Assembly (NCBI GenBank): GCA_900107365.1
Contig: FNPS01000007.1
Span: forward strand, 248,001 to 312,000
Length of the DNA: 64,000 nt
Direction: 5' to 3'
DNA from: Flavobacterium aquidurense
GTDB lineage: Bacteria; Bacteroidota; Bacteroidia; Flavobacteriales; Flavobacteriaceae
The translations under genes and the position numbers were made by a program. The notes below the pieces were generated by a model, which made no database searches, was not told the DNA's origin, and saw only the letters and a program-made list of their open reading frames with translations. Below, one piece after another: positions 8,194 to 16,885 of this stretch. The first letter of the stretch is position 1. Each line of letters starts with the position of its first letter.

Positions 8194-9249
8194 ATGGATA
8201 CAGGTAAAGAGCTTTTATTCTTTTTTAGTGCTTTGGGAGTTTTCAATGGAATTATTTTGGGCGTTTATTTCTTCTTTTTTACCAGGAAAAAATACCTTAC
8301 CAATTATTTTCTTGGAGCACTTTTATTTGCATTAAGCATACGAATTGGAAAATCTGTATTTGTATACTTTGATTCTGATTTGCCAAAAATGTATTTACAA
8401 TTTGGGCTTACAGGCTGTTTTTTTATTGGTCCTTGTTTGTATTATTTTCTTAAATCGGCAACGGAAGAAATCAATATAATGCCGAAATCCTGGAAATTCA
8501 CACTTTTATTCTGGGCGATCCTTATTATTACTATTGGTGTTCTGTTTCCGTATGAATATTATCCAAAGCTTTGGCGCGGTTATTTTATAAAAATTATTTA
8601 TTTTCAATGGTTCGTTTACCTGGTTTTTTCAGGTTTTGCTATCAAGGATATTTTGGCAAAAATCATGAGCAGAAAACAGAAAGCAACTCCGGCAGAAACG
8701 TGGTTTGGAATGCTTTTTATTGGGAATTTTTTATTGTTTCTTTTTTATTTTCTTTCCATAATGGGAGCTCCGGGCGCAACGTATATAAGTGGAGCAGTAG
8801 TTTTTTCTTTTATTCTGTATTTAATTATCTCGATTCTTTTATACCGAAAAAAGACAGACGATTTGTTTCTTTTAAATAATCATAAATATTCAGGTAAAAA
8901 AATAGATTCAGCAGAAGCAACAATTTTATCTGAAAAGCTGGAAAATGTAATGATAGAAAAAGAATTGTACAAAAACTCTAATTTAACTTTACAGGATCTG
9001 GCTCAGGAAGTAAACATTTCGAGTCATCAGCTTTCTCAATTTTTAAATAATAATCTGGGCAAGAACTTCACGAGTTTTATCAACGAGTTCAGAATAAACG
9101 AAGCTTGTAAAATTATAAAATCAACGGATAAATTTACTTTAGAATCTATTGGTTATGACGTGGGTTTTAATTCTAAATCAACCTTCTTTGCAGCTTTTAA
9201 AAAACATACCGGAAAGACACCTTTAAATTATCAACTGCAGTTTTCATAA
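8194..9249 (+). CDS. Membrane-anchored AraC-family transcriptional regulator
   Basis: The 351-residue protein has an N-terminal integral membrane sensor (about residues 1-225, roughly seven hydrophobic helices). Its C-terminal AraC/XylS double helix-turn-helix spans about 250-350 (LTLQDLAQEVNISSHQLSQF; later ESIGYDVGFNSKSTFFAAFK followed by KHTGKTPLNYQ). This 7TM-like plus HTH_18 arrangement is common in Bacteroidota. The downstream gene is a TonB-type receptor 120 bases away on the same strand, which suggests, without proving, that the receptor is its target. Confidence 0.8.
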   Translation: MDTGKELLFFFSALGVFNGIILGVYFFFFTRKKYLTNYFLGALLFALSIRIGKSVFVYFDSDLPKMYLQFGLTGCFFIGPCLYYFLKSATEEINIMPKSWKFTLLFWAILIITIGVLFPYEYYPKLWRGYFIKIIYFQWFVYLVFSGFAIKDILAKIMSRKQKATPAETWFGMLFIGNFLLFLFYFLSIMGAPGATYISGAVVFSFILYLIISILLYRKKTDDLFLLNNHKYSGKKIDSAEATILSEKLENVMIEKELYKNSNLTLQDLAQEVNISSHQLSQFLNNNLGKNFTSFINEFRINEACKIIKSTDKFTLESIGYDVGFNSKSTFFAAFKKHTGKTPLNYQLQFS

Positions 9250-9309
9250 GTAGTCAACAGAGTATCGATTTATAAATTCGTACTCCTGATTTCTCTTTCG
9301 TGGACTTCA

Positions 9310-9365
9310 TTTAGCGATTTTCGATTGACTTTTGTCTCATCAAAGTCAAATTTATAATCGCTAAA
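9310..9365 (+). promoter_or_regulatory. Two-stage stem-loop immediately before the receptor start codon
   Basis: TTTAGCGATT (9310-9319) pairs with AATCGCTAAA (9356-9365). Inside it TTGACTTT (9325-9332) pairs with AAAGTCAA (9342-9349). The outer stem ends four bases before the ATG at 9370. It could be an RNA hairpin that masks initiation or a DNA palindrome for a regulator. The two pairings are seen; function is inference. Confidence 0.5.
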
Positions 9366-9369
9366 ATTT

Positions 9370-11547
9370 ATGAAATTCAATATTTCAATTCTCTTCTCTG
9401 TTTTCAGGCTGCTTTTGTTTTCGACAGCAGTACATGCACAAACTGCGCAAATAATATCAGACAAGGTTGTCAACACGAATAATGAGTTAAATGAGATTGT
9501 CATTAAAAAACAAACGCAATTAGTAAAGTATTCTTCAAACGGAACAATCGAAGTGAATGTGTCCAATACATTGCTTTCGACAAGTAGTTCTGTAAATGAA
9601 TTATTAAGCAGAGTTCCGAATGTGATTGTTGCTGAAGGGCAAATTAGTGTTCTCGGAAAAGGAGAAGCCATAATTTATCTTAACGGAATATTGATTAATT
9701 ATGAAAGATTTGCTGCAATTCCGGTTACACAAATCTCGAAAATTGAAGTAATTTCAAATCCTTCATCAAAGTACGATGCCGAAGGAAAAGCGGTAATTAA
9801 TATCATTACCAAAAAAAATAGTGAAAATGGAATTAAAGGAACGGCAACTCAGCAAATAACGGTTTCTGAATTTGCCGGAACCAGTACCAATACACTGCTT
9901 GATTTTAATTACACAAAAGGGAATTTTTCTTTTATTACAAATTACGGTGTGCAATTAGGAAAAGGGAGAGAACTCTTGTATACGACCAGGACGCGACCAA
10001 ATCCCGAGGAGTTTATGAGGTCAGAATTGACCACAGACTGGAAACGCCAATTTAATAATTATTCTAATTTCGGGTTTGGATTGCAGTATACTTTTTCTGA
10101 AAAGAATTACATTTCGCTTGCCTACAGTGGTAATATAGAAGATTTAGGCGGAGTTGTTGAAAGTCGAAATTCAATCGAAAACAATTCGGGAAATAGTTTT
10201 TATGCCACGGATATTGATAAAAATGACGTTTTGCTCAATCAGTTTGTGAATTTAAATTATAATGCAATAACCGATAAACAAGGTTCATCATTATTTATTG
10301 GATCGCAATATTCTAACTATAACGGAACCGTAAGAGATTTTATTGATGAAAATGGCTTGGTAAATGAGGTTAATAGTCAAAAGTATCTTAAGAATAATGT
10401 TGGCAATAGCATAAATATAATAGCCACACAGATAGATTATTCTAAAAAAATTAGAGAAGACACCAGGTTAGAAACAGGAGCTAAGTATAGTTATGCGACC
10501 ATAAAATCAGCTACAGATTTTTTGATTGCAACTGCAACTGATATGAATTTTGAATTTGATGATGAATTATCAAGCGACTTTAAATATCAGGAACGTATTG
10601 GTGCGGCTTATTTTAATTACGGAAGTGCAATTGGTAAAAAGTTTGATTTTTCTGTAGGCGTAAGAGGTGAATGGACAAAATATAATTTGTACACAAATGC
10701 AAATGGGATTCAGGAATTCGAGAAAAATTATGGGAATCTTTTTCCCAACGTACTTTTAAACATGAATTTTTCTGAAGATTGGAAAGCTCATTTTTCGTAC
10801 GTATCCAGAATCACCAGACCAAGGTATCAGGCACTAAATCCGTATGTTATTTATCAGGACCCTTTTACAACCATAGAAGGAAATCCTGATTTGCTTCCGG
10901 AAAAAACTCATGCATTTGAAATTGGCACAATGTATAAAAAGTTTGATTTTAAAATAGGCTATACTTATAAAATCGACCCTATTTCTGGAGCTGCTTTGCG
11001 GGGAAATACTCCAAATAGTTATATTTTACGATCATTAAATCTAGATAAAGGACATACGTTTTTCACTTCGCTTTCAAGATCTTTTAATGTAAAATGGTGG
11101 AATTCTACCAATACAGTAAGTATGAATCTGACGAAATCCGTAGATGATTTTTATGAGTTTGAATTAGGTCCGGTTAAACCCCAGATTTATTTGTACTCGA
11201 ATAATACATTTTCGATTCCAAATCTTTTTAAGCTGCAGCTGCTTGCCTGGTATCTGGGTGACAGAAGTTATGGATTAGGAAGTGATAACAGCCGTTCGAC
11301 AGTAACAGTTGGAATCGAAAGAAACTTTTTTAAAGAGGCGCTAAAATTGAATTTCACAGCAAATGATATTTTTCATGACTTTATGGTTTCGGGAGATTAT
11401 AATGTTGGGCAAACTCAAATATATTATCATAGAACCTATACAACAAACTATTTTAGACTTATAGCAACCTATAATTTTGGAAATTCAAAGAAAACAAATT
11501 ACAAGAAAGCAGAAATTGAGCAGACAGAGAATAGTAGGGCGAGGTAA
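9370..11547 (+). CDS. TonB-dependent-receptor-like outer membrane protein
   Basis: This 725-residue protein has a signal peptide ending near VHAQ and then directly a plug domain (about residues 50-140): VNELLSRVPNVIVAEGQISV, YLNGILI, ISKIEVISNPSSKYDAEGKA followed by VINIITKK. The rest is a large barrel of the outer-membrane-beta-barrel family 3 type. Unlike many relatives it lacks the N-terminal carboxypeptidase-D-like domain, and no SusD gene follows, so it is not a standard Sus pair. The C-terminus ends in a charged tail (KKAEIEQTENSRAR) after the last strand. A hairpin covers the region before the start. Ligand is unknown. Confidence 0.8.
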   Translation: MKFNISILFSVFRLLLFSTAVHAQTAQIISDKVVNTNNELNEIVIKKQTQLVKYSSNGTIEVNVSNTLLSTSSSVNELLSRVPNVIVAEGQISVLGKGEAIIYLNGILINYERFAAIPVTQISKIEVISNPSSKYDAEGKAVINIITKKNSENGIKGTATQQITVSEFAGTSTNTLLDFNYTKGNFSFITNYGVQLGKGRELLYTTRTRPNPEEFMRSELTTDWKRQFNNYSNFGFGLQYTFSEKNYISLAYSGNIEDLGGVVESRNSIENNSGNSFYATDIDKNDVLLNQFVNLNYNAITDKQGSSLFIGSQYSNYNGTVRDFIDENGLVNEVNSQKYLKNNVGNSINIIATQIDYSKKIREDTRLETGAKYSYATIKSATDFLIATATDMNFEFDDELSSDFKYQERIGAAYFNYGSAIGKKFDFSVGVRGEWTKYNLYTNANGIQEFEKNYGNLFPNVLLNMNFSEDWKAHFSYVSRITRPRYQALNPYVIYQDPFTTIEGNPDLLPEKTHAFEIGTMYKKFDFKIGYTYKIDPISGAALRGNTPNSYILRSLNLDKGHTFFTSLSRSFNVKWWNSTNTVSMNLTKSVDDFYEFELGPVKPQIYLYSNNTFSIPNLFKLQLLAWYLGDRSYGLGSDNSRSTVTVGIERNFFKEALKLNFTANDIFHDFMVSGDYNVGQTQIYYHRTYTTNYFRLIATYNFGNSKKTNYKKAEIEQTENSRAR

Positions 11548-11644
11548 ATTAAAGGTTTATACCTGTTTCGAATAATTACTGTACAGAAAAAATGGGCTGC
11601 ATTATTTAGGGGCTTAAATTTAAAGTTTATGATAAAAAACGGCA

Positions 11645-11731
11645 TTATTTTTTATCCCTGTAGGTTTTGTATCTATAGCCTAATGCGATTATAATAATAA
11701 GTAATGCTATTGTTATTGATCCGCTGGTCAT
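11645..11731 (-). CDS. Candidate 28-residue membrane peptide
   Basis: An ATG at 11731 on the minus strand opens 28 codons to TAA at 11645-11647. It begins MTSGSITIALLIIIIALGY and ends in a basic tail (RYKTYRDKK). That is one transmembrane helix with positive C-terminus. On the same strand TAAATTTG, a near-perfect -7 element, lies about 72 bases upstream (11803-11810). Too short for statistics; could be chance. Confidence 0.35.
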   Translation of the reverse strand: MTSGSITIALLIIIIALGYRYKTYRDKK

Positions 11732-11910
11732 ATTTTTTAATTAATTTAATTAATAATAAAAGTGCTGATTTTGATTAGGTTTTGATAGTCAAATCATAGT
11801 TTCAAATTTATGATTTTATGCATATTTGTATTATGCTAAAAGCGGGTATTTGGTCTCAAATATTTTTTGGGATAAAAAAATCGAAAACTATAAGTATATC
11901 GAAAAACATA

Positions 11911-11942
11911 AAAAAAGGCTTCACCAAGAAGTGAAGCCTTTT
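11911..11942 (-). terminator. Intrinsic terminator of aspartate kinase gene
   Basis: AAGGCTTCAC (11915-11924), loop CAAGAA, GTGAAGCCTT (11931-11940) is a perfect 10-bp stem. On the minus strand it is followed by a run of T (from the A run at 11911-11916). It lies about 45 bases after the lysC stop. Confidence 0.85.
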
Positions 11943-11983
11943 CTAATATATTGAATTTATATAATTACCTTTTTTATAAAGTA

Positions 11984-13243
11984 CTAATTTAGCTCTTTAG
12001 TAACAATTTGCATAGTTTCTCTACTCACTTGTTTCAATAAAACTTCTTTATTGTCTTCAACGGTTTGTGCAGCTTGTTCTGTAAAATGACGAATCGTGTA
12101 TAAAGTCACATTTTCATTAAAATCGACTTTGAATTTTTTAGAAAGGATCGCATTCAAGTCATTGAAATTTCCAAATTTATCTTCTACACAAACAGAAAAA
12201 CTAATCGCAGAATTCTGAATTAAATTTACTTTGATTTTGAATTCGTGGAATAAACCAAAAATCTCGCTGATATTTTCTTCCATGATAAATGAAAAATCAA
12301 TTGAAGAAAGCGAAATTAAAAGCTGTTCTCTTTTTACGATAAAACAAGGGTATTGTGGTTCTAAATCAACACCTTTAGAAACGCAGGTTCCTTTTAATAA
12401 TGGATTGATAAATGATTTTACATACAACGGAATTTCTTTTTTCTGAAGTGGTTGTAATGTTTTTGGGTGAATTACCGTTGCTCCGTAAAAAGCCAATTCA
12501 ATAGCTTCACGATAGGAGATTTGGTTTAACAAACTTGCGTTTTCAAAATAACGCGGATCCGCATTCATAACTCCGGGAACGTCTTTCCAGATTGTTACAC
12601 TTTCGGCGTTTAAGCAATAAGCAAAAATTCCTGCTGTATAATCAGAACCTTCACGACCTAAAGTGGTTGTGAAATTATTTTCATCAGCACCTAAAAATCC
12701 CTGGGTGATGTTTAATTGTTTTCTCGGTACATTTTTGCTGATAAGTTGTTGCGTAGTTTCCCAGTCAACTTCGGCATCACGGTAGTTTGCATTGGTTTTA
12801 ATGAAATTACGAACGTCAAGCCATTGCGTTTTGATTCCCATGAAATTCATGAAATGACTTAAAATGGTAGTCGAAATCAATTCTCCAAAACTCACAATCT
12901 GATCGTAAACAAAATTGTAATTTGGAGATTTATTATGTGCTAAAAAATATTCTAATTCTGAGAATTGTTCAGTCACAGCCGCAAAAACAGCATGTTTTTC
13001 ATCTTCAAACAAATCTAATAATATTTGATTGTGGTATTTCTTGATTTCCTGGACAGATGAATTCAATTCTGCCGATTTATCAAAATAATTCTTGATCACA
13101 ACCTCAAGAGCATTTGTAGTTTTTCCCATAGCCGAAACCACCAGAATCACATCTTCGTAACCTACTTTTTGCAAAACGTCATAAACGTTTTTAATTCCAT
13201 CTGCATCTTTTACCGATGCTCCTCCAAATTTAAATACTCTCAT
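11984..13243 (-). CDS. lysC: Aspartate kinase (monofunctional)
   Basis: Catalyses ATP-dependent phosphorylation of aspartate, the first step to lysine, threonine, methionine and diaminopimelate. The 419-residue protein starts MRVFKFGGASV, the K-F-G-G-x-S nucleotide motif. It contains LGREGSDYTAGIFAYCLNAE (substrate/ATP region, about 210), then VTIWKDVPGVMNADPR. An ACT-like regulatory half follows from about 300. No homoserine dehydrogenase domain follows, so it is monofunctional. It is read downstream of a GNAT gene on the same strand with a 119-base gap. Its own terminator follows. Which end product inhibits it cannot be told. Confidence 0.9.
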   Translation of the reverse strand: MRVFKFGGASVKDADGIKNVYDVLQKVGYEDVILVVSAMGKTTNALEVVIKNYFDKSAELNSSVQEIKKYHNQILLDLFEDEKHAVFAAVTEQFSELEYFLAHNKSPNYNFVYDQIVSFGELISTTILSHFMNFMGIKTQWLDVRNFIKTNANYRDAEVDWETTQQLISKNVPRKQLNITQGFLGADENNFTTTLGREGSDYTAGIFAYCLNAESVTIWKDVPGVMNADPRYFENASLLNQISYREAIELAFYGATVIHPKTLQPLQKKEIPLYVKSFINPLLKGTCVSKGVDLEPQYPCFIVKREQLLISLSSIDFSFIMEENISEIFGLFHEFKIKVNLIQNSAISFSVCVEDKFGNFNDLNAILSKKFKVDFNENVTLYTIRHFTEQAAQTVEDNKEVLLKQVSRETMQIVTKELN

Positions 13244-13362
13244 TGTTAATTTTAGATTTTTAATTTTAGATTTCAGATTAAATGAAATCTATTTGTTCCT
13301 TATTTTTTCTACCATGGATTAAAAAATCAGTGAAAATCATTTAATCTGTGGCAAACTAATTT

Positions 13363-13836
13363 TTATAATTTTTCCAGAAATGAATTAATTCCTGCTTCAT
13401 CCATTTGAACCACTTGCCAGTCTTCCAGAATTCTTGCGCCAGAATTCTTGTAAAAGTTAACTGCCGGCGTGTTCCAGTCTAAAACATTCCATTCAATTCT
13501 TCTCACATTGTCCCTTTTTCCCTGTTTCATAATTTCGGCATAAAGTGCAGATCCTAAACCTGTACCACGCATTTTATCCTTAACAATTAAATCTTCAAGA
13601 TGTATTGTTTTTCCTTTCCAGGTGGAGTAACGATAATAATAGAGTGCAATTCCAACAATTTCGTTTTCAACTTCTGCTACAAAAACGTGAAATAGTGGTT
13701 TTTCACCAAAGCCATCACGTACTAAATCATCAACTGTTACAACAACTGCGTCAGGTTCTTTTTCGAATATTGCCAACTCCTGTATCAATCCTAAAACAGA
13801 TTCCATGTCCTCAGGATTTCCTTTTCTAATATTCAT
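13363..13836 (-). CDS. GNAT family N-acetyltransferase
   Basis: The 157-residue protein has the GNAT fold: MNIRKGNPEDMESVLGLIQE at the start, the beta4 strand TIHLEDLIVKDKMRG, then the acetyl-CoA loop MRGTGLGSALYAEIMKQ (R/Q-x-x-G-x-G/A) and the late WNVLDWNTPAVNFYKNSGA. The sequence resembles diamine/spermidine acetyltransferase relatives (LEDL-V and W-V-L-x-W-N), but the acceptor is not certain. It lies just upstream of aspartate kinase with word-like repeats between. Confidence 0.8.
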   Translation of the reverse strand: MNIRKGNPEDMESVLGLIQELAIFEKEPDAVVVTVDDLVRDGFGEKPLFHVFVAEVENEIVGIALYYYRYSTWKGKTIHLEDLIVKDKMRGTGLGSALYAEIMKQGKRDNVRRIEWNVLDWNTPAVNFYKNSGARILEDWQVVQMDEAGINSFLEKL

Positions 13837-14098
13837 ATTTGTAAATTTTATTTTTTGTACTATTTATAGTATTGCCTTTCATTTTAATGCGTTTGTTTGT
13901 GCAAACTTTTTAGGAGTGGCAATTTCTATATTCTTATTATTAAGCGTTTATTAGCTAAAAAAGTGTGTTTTTACTACGTGCTTTCCGTCTTTAATTAGCA
14001 AATATACAATAGTAGCAAACTAACAAAATAATTTTTAAATCATTCTCACAAAATAAGCGATATTTGTGACTTAAAATTAAAACTATAACGATATAGCA

Positions 14099-15106
14099 AT
14101 GGAAGAACGCAATAAAACACTGGGAGAGTTTATTATTGAGAACCAAAAAGCATTTCAGTATTCGTCGGGGGAGCTTTCCCGAATTATCAACTCTATACGT
14201 TTGGCAGCAAAGGTTGTCAACTATAAAGTAAACAAGGCTGGATTAGTCGATATTATTGGCGCTGCAGGCGAACAAAATATTCAGGGCGAAGACCAGCAAA
14301 AATTAGATGTGTATGCAAACGAAGTATTTATCCAGACGTTAATAAACCGTGAGATTGTCTGTGGAATTGCTTCAGAAGAAAACGACGATTTTATAACTGT
14401 TCAGGGGAGCGACAACAGTCATAATAATAAGTACGTGATCTTAATGGATCCGCTTGACGGATCTTCAAACATTGATGTGAATGTTTCTTTGGGAACTATT
14501 TTTTCTGTTTTTAGAAGAATAACACCAATTGGAACTCCGGTAACAAGCGAGGATTTTTTACAACCGGGAACTAGTCAGGTAGCAGCAGGTTATGTAATTT
14601 ATGGAACATCAACAATGTTAGTTTATACAACAGGACATGGTGTGAATGGTTTTACATTAAACCCCGCAATTGGAACTTTTTATCTTTCACATCCAAATAT
14701 GCAGTTTCCAAAAGAGGGACATATTTATTCGGTAAACGAAGGTAATTATGTGCATTTTCCGCAAGGAGTGAAAAATTACATCAAGTATTGTCAGCGTGAA
14801 GAAGATGACCGTCCTTATACTTCAAGATATATTGGAAGTTTAGTATCCGATTTTCATCGAAATATGATCAAAGGCGGAATCTACATTTATCCAACAAGTT
14901 CAAAAGCACCAAAAGGAAAACTACGTTTATTATATGAATGTAATCCGATGGCATTTATTGCTGAACAAGCGGGAGGAAAAGCAACAGATGGTTTTGGAAG
15001 AATTATGGAAATCCAACCGACAGAATTGCATGAAAGAGTTCCGTTTTTCTGTGGAAGTTATAATATGGTAGAGAAAGCTGAAGAATTTATGGCAGAAGCT
15101 TTATAG
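14099..15106 (+). CDS. fbp: Fructose-1,6-bisphosphatase, class I
   Basis: This gluconeogenic enzyme hydrolyses fructose 1,6-bisphosphate. The 335-residue length is normal. The metal-binding motif VILMDPLDGSSNIDVNVSLG (Asp-Pro-Leu-Asp-Gly-Ser-Ser) is intact. So are GIASEENDDF (Glu of the metal site), YIGSLVSDFHRNMIKGGIY, and the C-terminal LRLLYECNPMAFIAEQAGG. The ATG is preceded by an AT-rich leader without Shine-Dalgarno. It is monocistronic and followed by a strong hairpin terminator enclosed in an inverted repeat. Confidence 0.95.
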   Translation: MEERNKTLGEFIIENQKAFQYSSGELSRIINSIRLAAKVVNYKVNKAGLVDIIGAAGEQNIQGEDQQKLDVYANEVFIQTLINREIVCGIASEENDDFITVQGSDNSHNNKYVILMDPLDGSSNIDVNVSLGTIFSVFRRITPIGTPVTSEDFLQPGTSQVAAGYVIYGTSTMLVYTTGHGVNGFTLNPAIGTFYLSHPNMQFPKEGHIYSVNEGNYVHFPQGVKNYIKYCQREEDDRPYTSRYIGSLVSDFHRNMIKGGIYIYPTSSKAPKGKLRLLYECNPMAFIAEQAGGKATDGFGRIMEIQPTELHERVPFFCGSYNMVEKAEEFMAEAL

Positions 15107-15243
15107 TTTTCAGTCACAGTTTTCAGTTTTTACACCGAAATTCAAAAAATAAAACCCGACACGTTTATAAACGGTCGGGTTTATTTTTGTTTTTAATTAC
15201 ATTTCAAGTATCAGTTCCAAACTGAAAACTGCGACTGAAAACT
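15105..15243. repeat. Inverted CAGTTTTC word pair around the fbp terminator
   Basis: The 25 bases at 15105-15129 are complementary to 15219-15243 with one mismatch. Both arms are built from the word CAGTTTTC/GAAAACTG. The left arm overlaps the fbp stop codon (15104-15106). The pair brackets the terminator at 15152-15182. Confidence 0.85.
15152..15187 (+). terminator. Intrinsic terminator of fbp
   Basis: AAACCCGAC (15152-15160) pairs with GTCGGGTTT (15174-15182). Inside, CGTTT pairs with AAACG, making a nearly continuous 14-bp stem, followed by ATTTTTG. Confidence 0.85.
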
Positions 15244-15251
15244 GAAAACTA

Positions 15252-15683
15252 TTATTTGTTCATGTTTTCCATTTCGAAAAGGAAAGTATCTAAATCTACT
15301 TTTTTGTCCACTAAAGACAATGCTTTTCTAATAATGTGATTTACGTTTCCTGGAGTAAATCCCAGAGCTAATCCCATTCTGGTTAACATTACTTCTTGTT
15401 GGTCTCCCAAATGATGATCTACGTGAACCATTCTCGCCAGGTCATACAAACGCTCTAAACGCTGCGCATACAAATAAGGCGGGTTTATAGAATGTTGCCA
15501 CGGATCTGAAAGGATTTCCTTGTATTCGTCTTCTGAAATTTCTAATCTTGAAGCTAGTTTGTCCAAGAAAGCTTTCTCTTCGTCATTAATTTTTCCGTCA
15601 GCATAAGCTACACGAACAATGGCAGAGAAATGACCTCTGTTTCTTTGTTTGAATTCGTTATCAAATAATTCTGAAAATGGCAT
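15252..15683 (-). CDS. TerB-family (tellurite-resistance-like) protein
   Basis: The 143-residue cytoplasmic all-helical protein resembles TerB-like domains: acidic metal-binding helices ARVAYADGKINDEEKAFLDK (A-x-A-D-G...D-E) and later LARMVHVDHHLGDQQEVMLT. The repeated D-x-x-x-x-x-E arrangement is typical. No other ter genes are nearby, so a tellurite role should not be inferred. These proteins occur as stand-alone genes in Bacteroidota. Function is unknown. Confidence 0.7.
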   Translation of the reverse strand: MPFSELFDNEFKQRNRGHFSAIVRVAYADGKINDEEKAFLDKLASRLEISEDEYKEILSDPWQHSINPPYLYAQRLERLYDLARMVHVDHHLGDQQEVMLTRMGLALGFTPGNVNHIIRKALSLVDKKVDLDTFLFEMENMNK

Positions 15684-15854
15684 AATTAATAGGGTTTTAT
15701 ATAGAACAAAGATAAATCTTATTTTAATTTAACATTTTAAATTTCTCATAAAATTTAACTTATTTTTCTGCGTTGTTTTAATATCGCGGTTTCTTTAATT
15801 TTCAAAATAAATCGTAAGTTTACAACCCCTTAATCAATTAATACTATTACCCCT

Positions 15855-16448
15855 ATGTCAGAATTTTGGATTTATTTTCAGATAGGATTAAAACACGTTT
15901 TAGATATCCATGCCTACGATCACGTTCTTTTTTTAATCGCCTTAACTATCCCGTATTTGTTTAAAGACTGGAAACGCATTTTGCTTTTAGTTTCTCTTTT
16001 TACAATTGGTCATACCCTGGCTTTGTTGCTTTCAGTTTTTGGAATCATCGCTATTAAAGTAAATATAGTCGAGTTTTTAATTCCGATTACCATCTTGATA
16101 ACCGCCATATTTCATCTTTTTACGGCAGGAAAAGCTACTAAAAATGAAGGTGTGAATTTAATTTTTATGGTAACGCTCTTTTTTGGTATTATACACGGAC
16201 TTGGTTTTTCGAACTATTTTAAAACCATTTTAGGTGGTTCGCCAAGCTCAAAATTATTACCTTTAGGCGAATTTGCATTAGGAATCGAAGCAGCGCAGTT
16301 AATTGTTGTTTTTGTGGTTTTGATACTATCTTATATTGTGCAGACCGTATTTCGTTTTTCTAAACGCGACTGGGCACTTGTAATGTCGGCTTTTATTATC
16401 GGAGTTGTGATTCCGATGATTATTGAAAGCCCAATTTGGAACAGATAA
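15855..16448 (+). CDS. HupE/UreJ-family membrane protein
   Basis: This 197-residue protein has about six transmembrane helices. The family motifs HAYDHVLFLIAL (His-x-x-Asp-His at the N-terminus), FTIGHTLALLLS and FGIIHGLGFSN are clear. HupE/UreJ proteins are thought to transport Ni or Co; no hydrogenase or urease gene is present here, so the metal is uncertain. It leads a tight cluster: dCMP deaminase starts 5 bases after its stop and the S41 protease follows directly. Confidence 0.8.
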   Translation: MSEFWIYFQIGLKHVLDIHAYDHVLFLIALTIPYLFKDWKRILLLVSLFTIGHTLALLLSVFGIIAIKVNIVEFLIPITILITAIFHLFTAGKATKNEGVNLIFMVTLFFGIIHGLGFSNYFKTILGGSPSSKLLPLGEFALGIEAAQLIVVFVVLILSYIVQTVFRFSKRDWALVMSAFIIGVVIPMIIESPIWNR

Positions 16449-16453
16449 AATAA

Positions 16454-16885
16454 ATGGATTTAAAAAAAATAAATAAGTACGATAAAGCGTACCTTCGTAT
16501 TGCAAAGGAGTGGGGATCACTTTCTTACTGCAAACGTAAACAGGTTGGTGCCATTATCGTAAAAGACAGGATGATTATTTCTGACGGATACAACGGAACA
16601 CCATCCGGATTTGAAAATTGCTGTGAAGACGATGCAGGATTAACCCGTTGGGAAGTGCTACATGCCGAAGCAAATGCAATTTTAAAAGTAGCCCGTTCAA
16701 CACAATCTTGTGAAGGAGCCACTTTGTATATTACACTTTCACCTTGTAAAGAATGTAGCAAATTAATACATCAATCAGGGATAAAGAGAGTGGTTTACCA
16801 AAACGGATATCGCGATGATGCCGGAATTCAATTTTTATTAAAAGCAGGTGTCGAAGTTGAACATATTCCTGTTTTAGAAGAGTAA
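16454..16885 (+). CDS. Deoxycytidylate (dCMP) deaminase, ComEB family
   Basis: The 143-residue zinc enzyme has HAEANAI (zinc ligand His and catalytic Glu) and SPCKECSKLI (two Cys ligands). The N-terminal KRKQVGAIIVKDRMIISDGY and YNGTPSGFENC are typical of dCMP/ComE deaminases, which convert dCMP to dUMP for thymidylate synthesis. The stop codon and the ATG of the next gene are adjacent (TAAATG), so translation is probably coupled. Confidence 0.9.
   Translation: MDLKKINKYDKAYLRIAKEWGSLSYCKRKQVGAIIVKDRMIISDGYNGTPSGFENCCEDDAGLTRWEVLHAEANAILKVARSTQSCEGATLYITLSPCKECSKLIHQSGIKRVVYQNGYRDDAGIQFLLKAGVEVEHIPVLEE

Larger units (their letters stand above)
11548..11983. other. 436-base gap: small ORF and terminator
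   Basis: Apart from the candidate 28-residue ORF (minus strand), a minus-strand -7 like element CAAATTTA (11803-11810 as read on plus) and the aspartate kinase terminator, I see nothing interpretable in this AT-rich gap. Confidence 0.6.

Noticed and set aside
11645..11731. KdpF-like identity of the 28-residue peptide
   Set aside because: The pattern is vaguely alike, but no kdp gene is present and the peptide is too short for a call.
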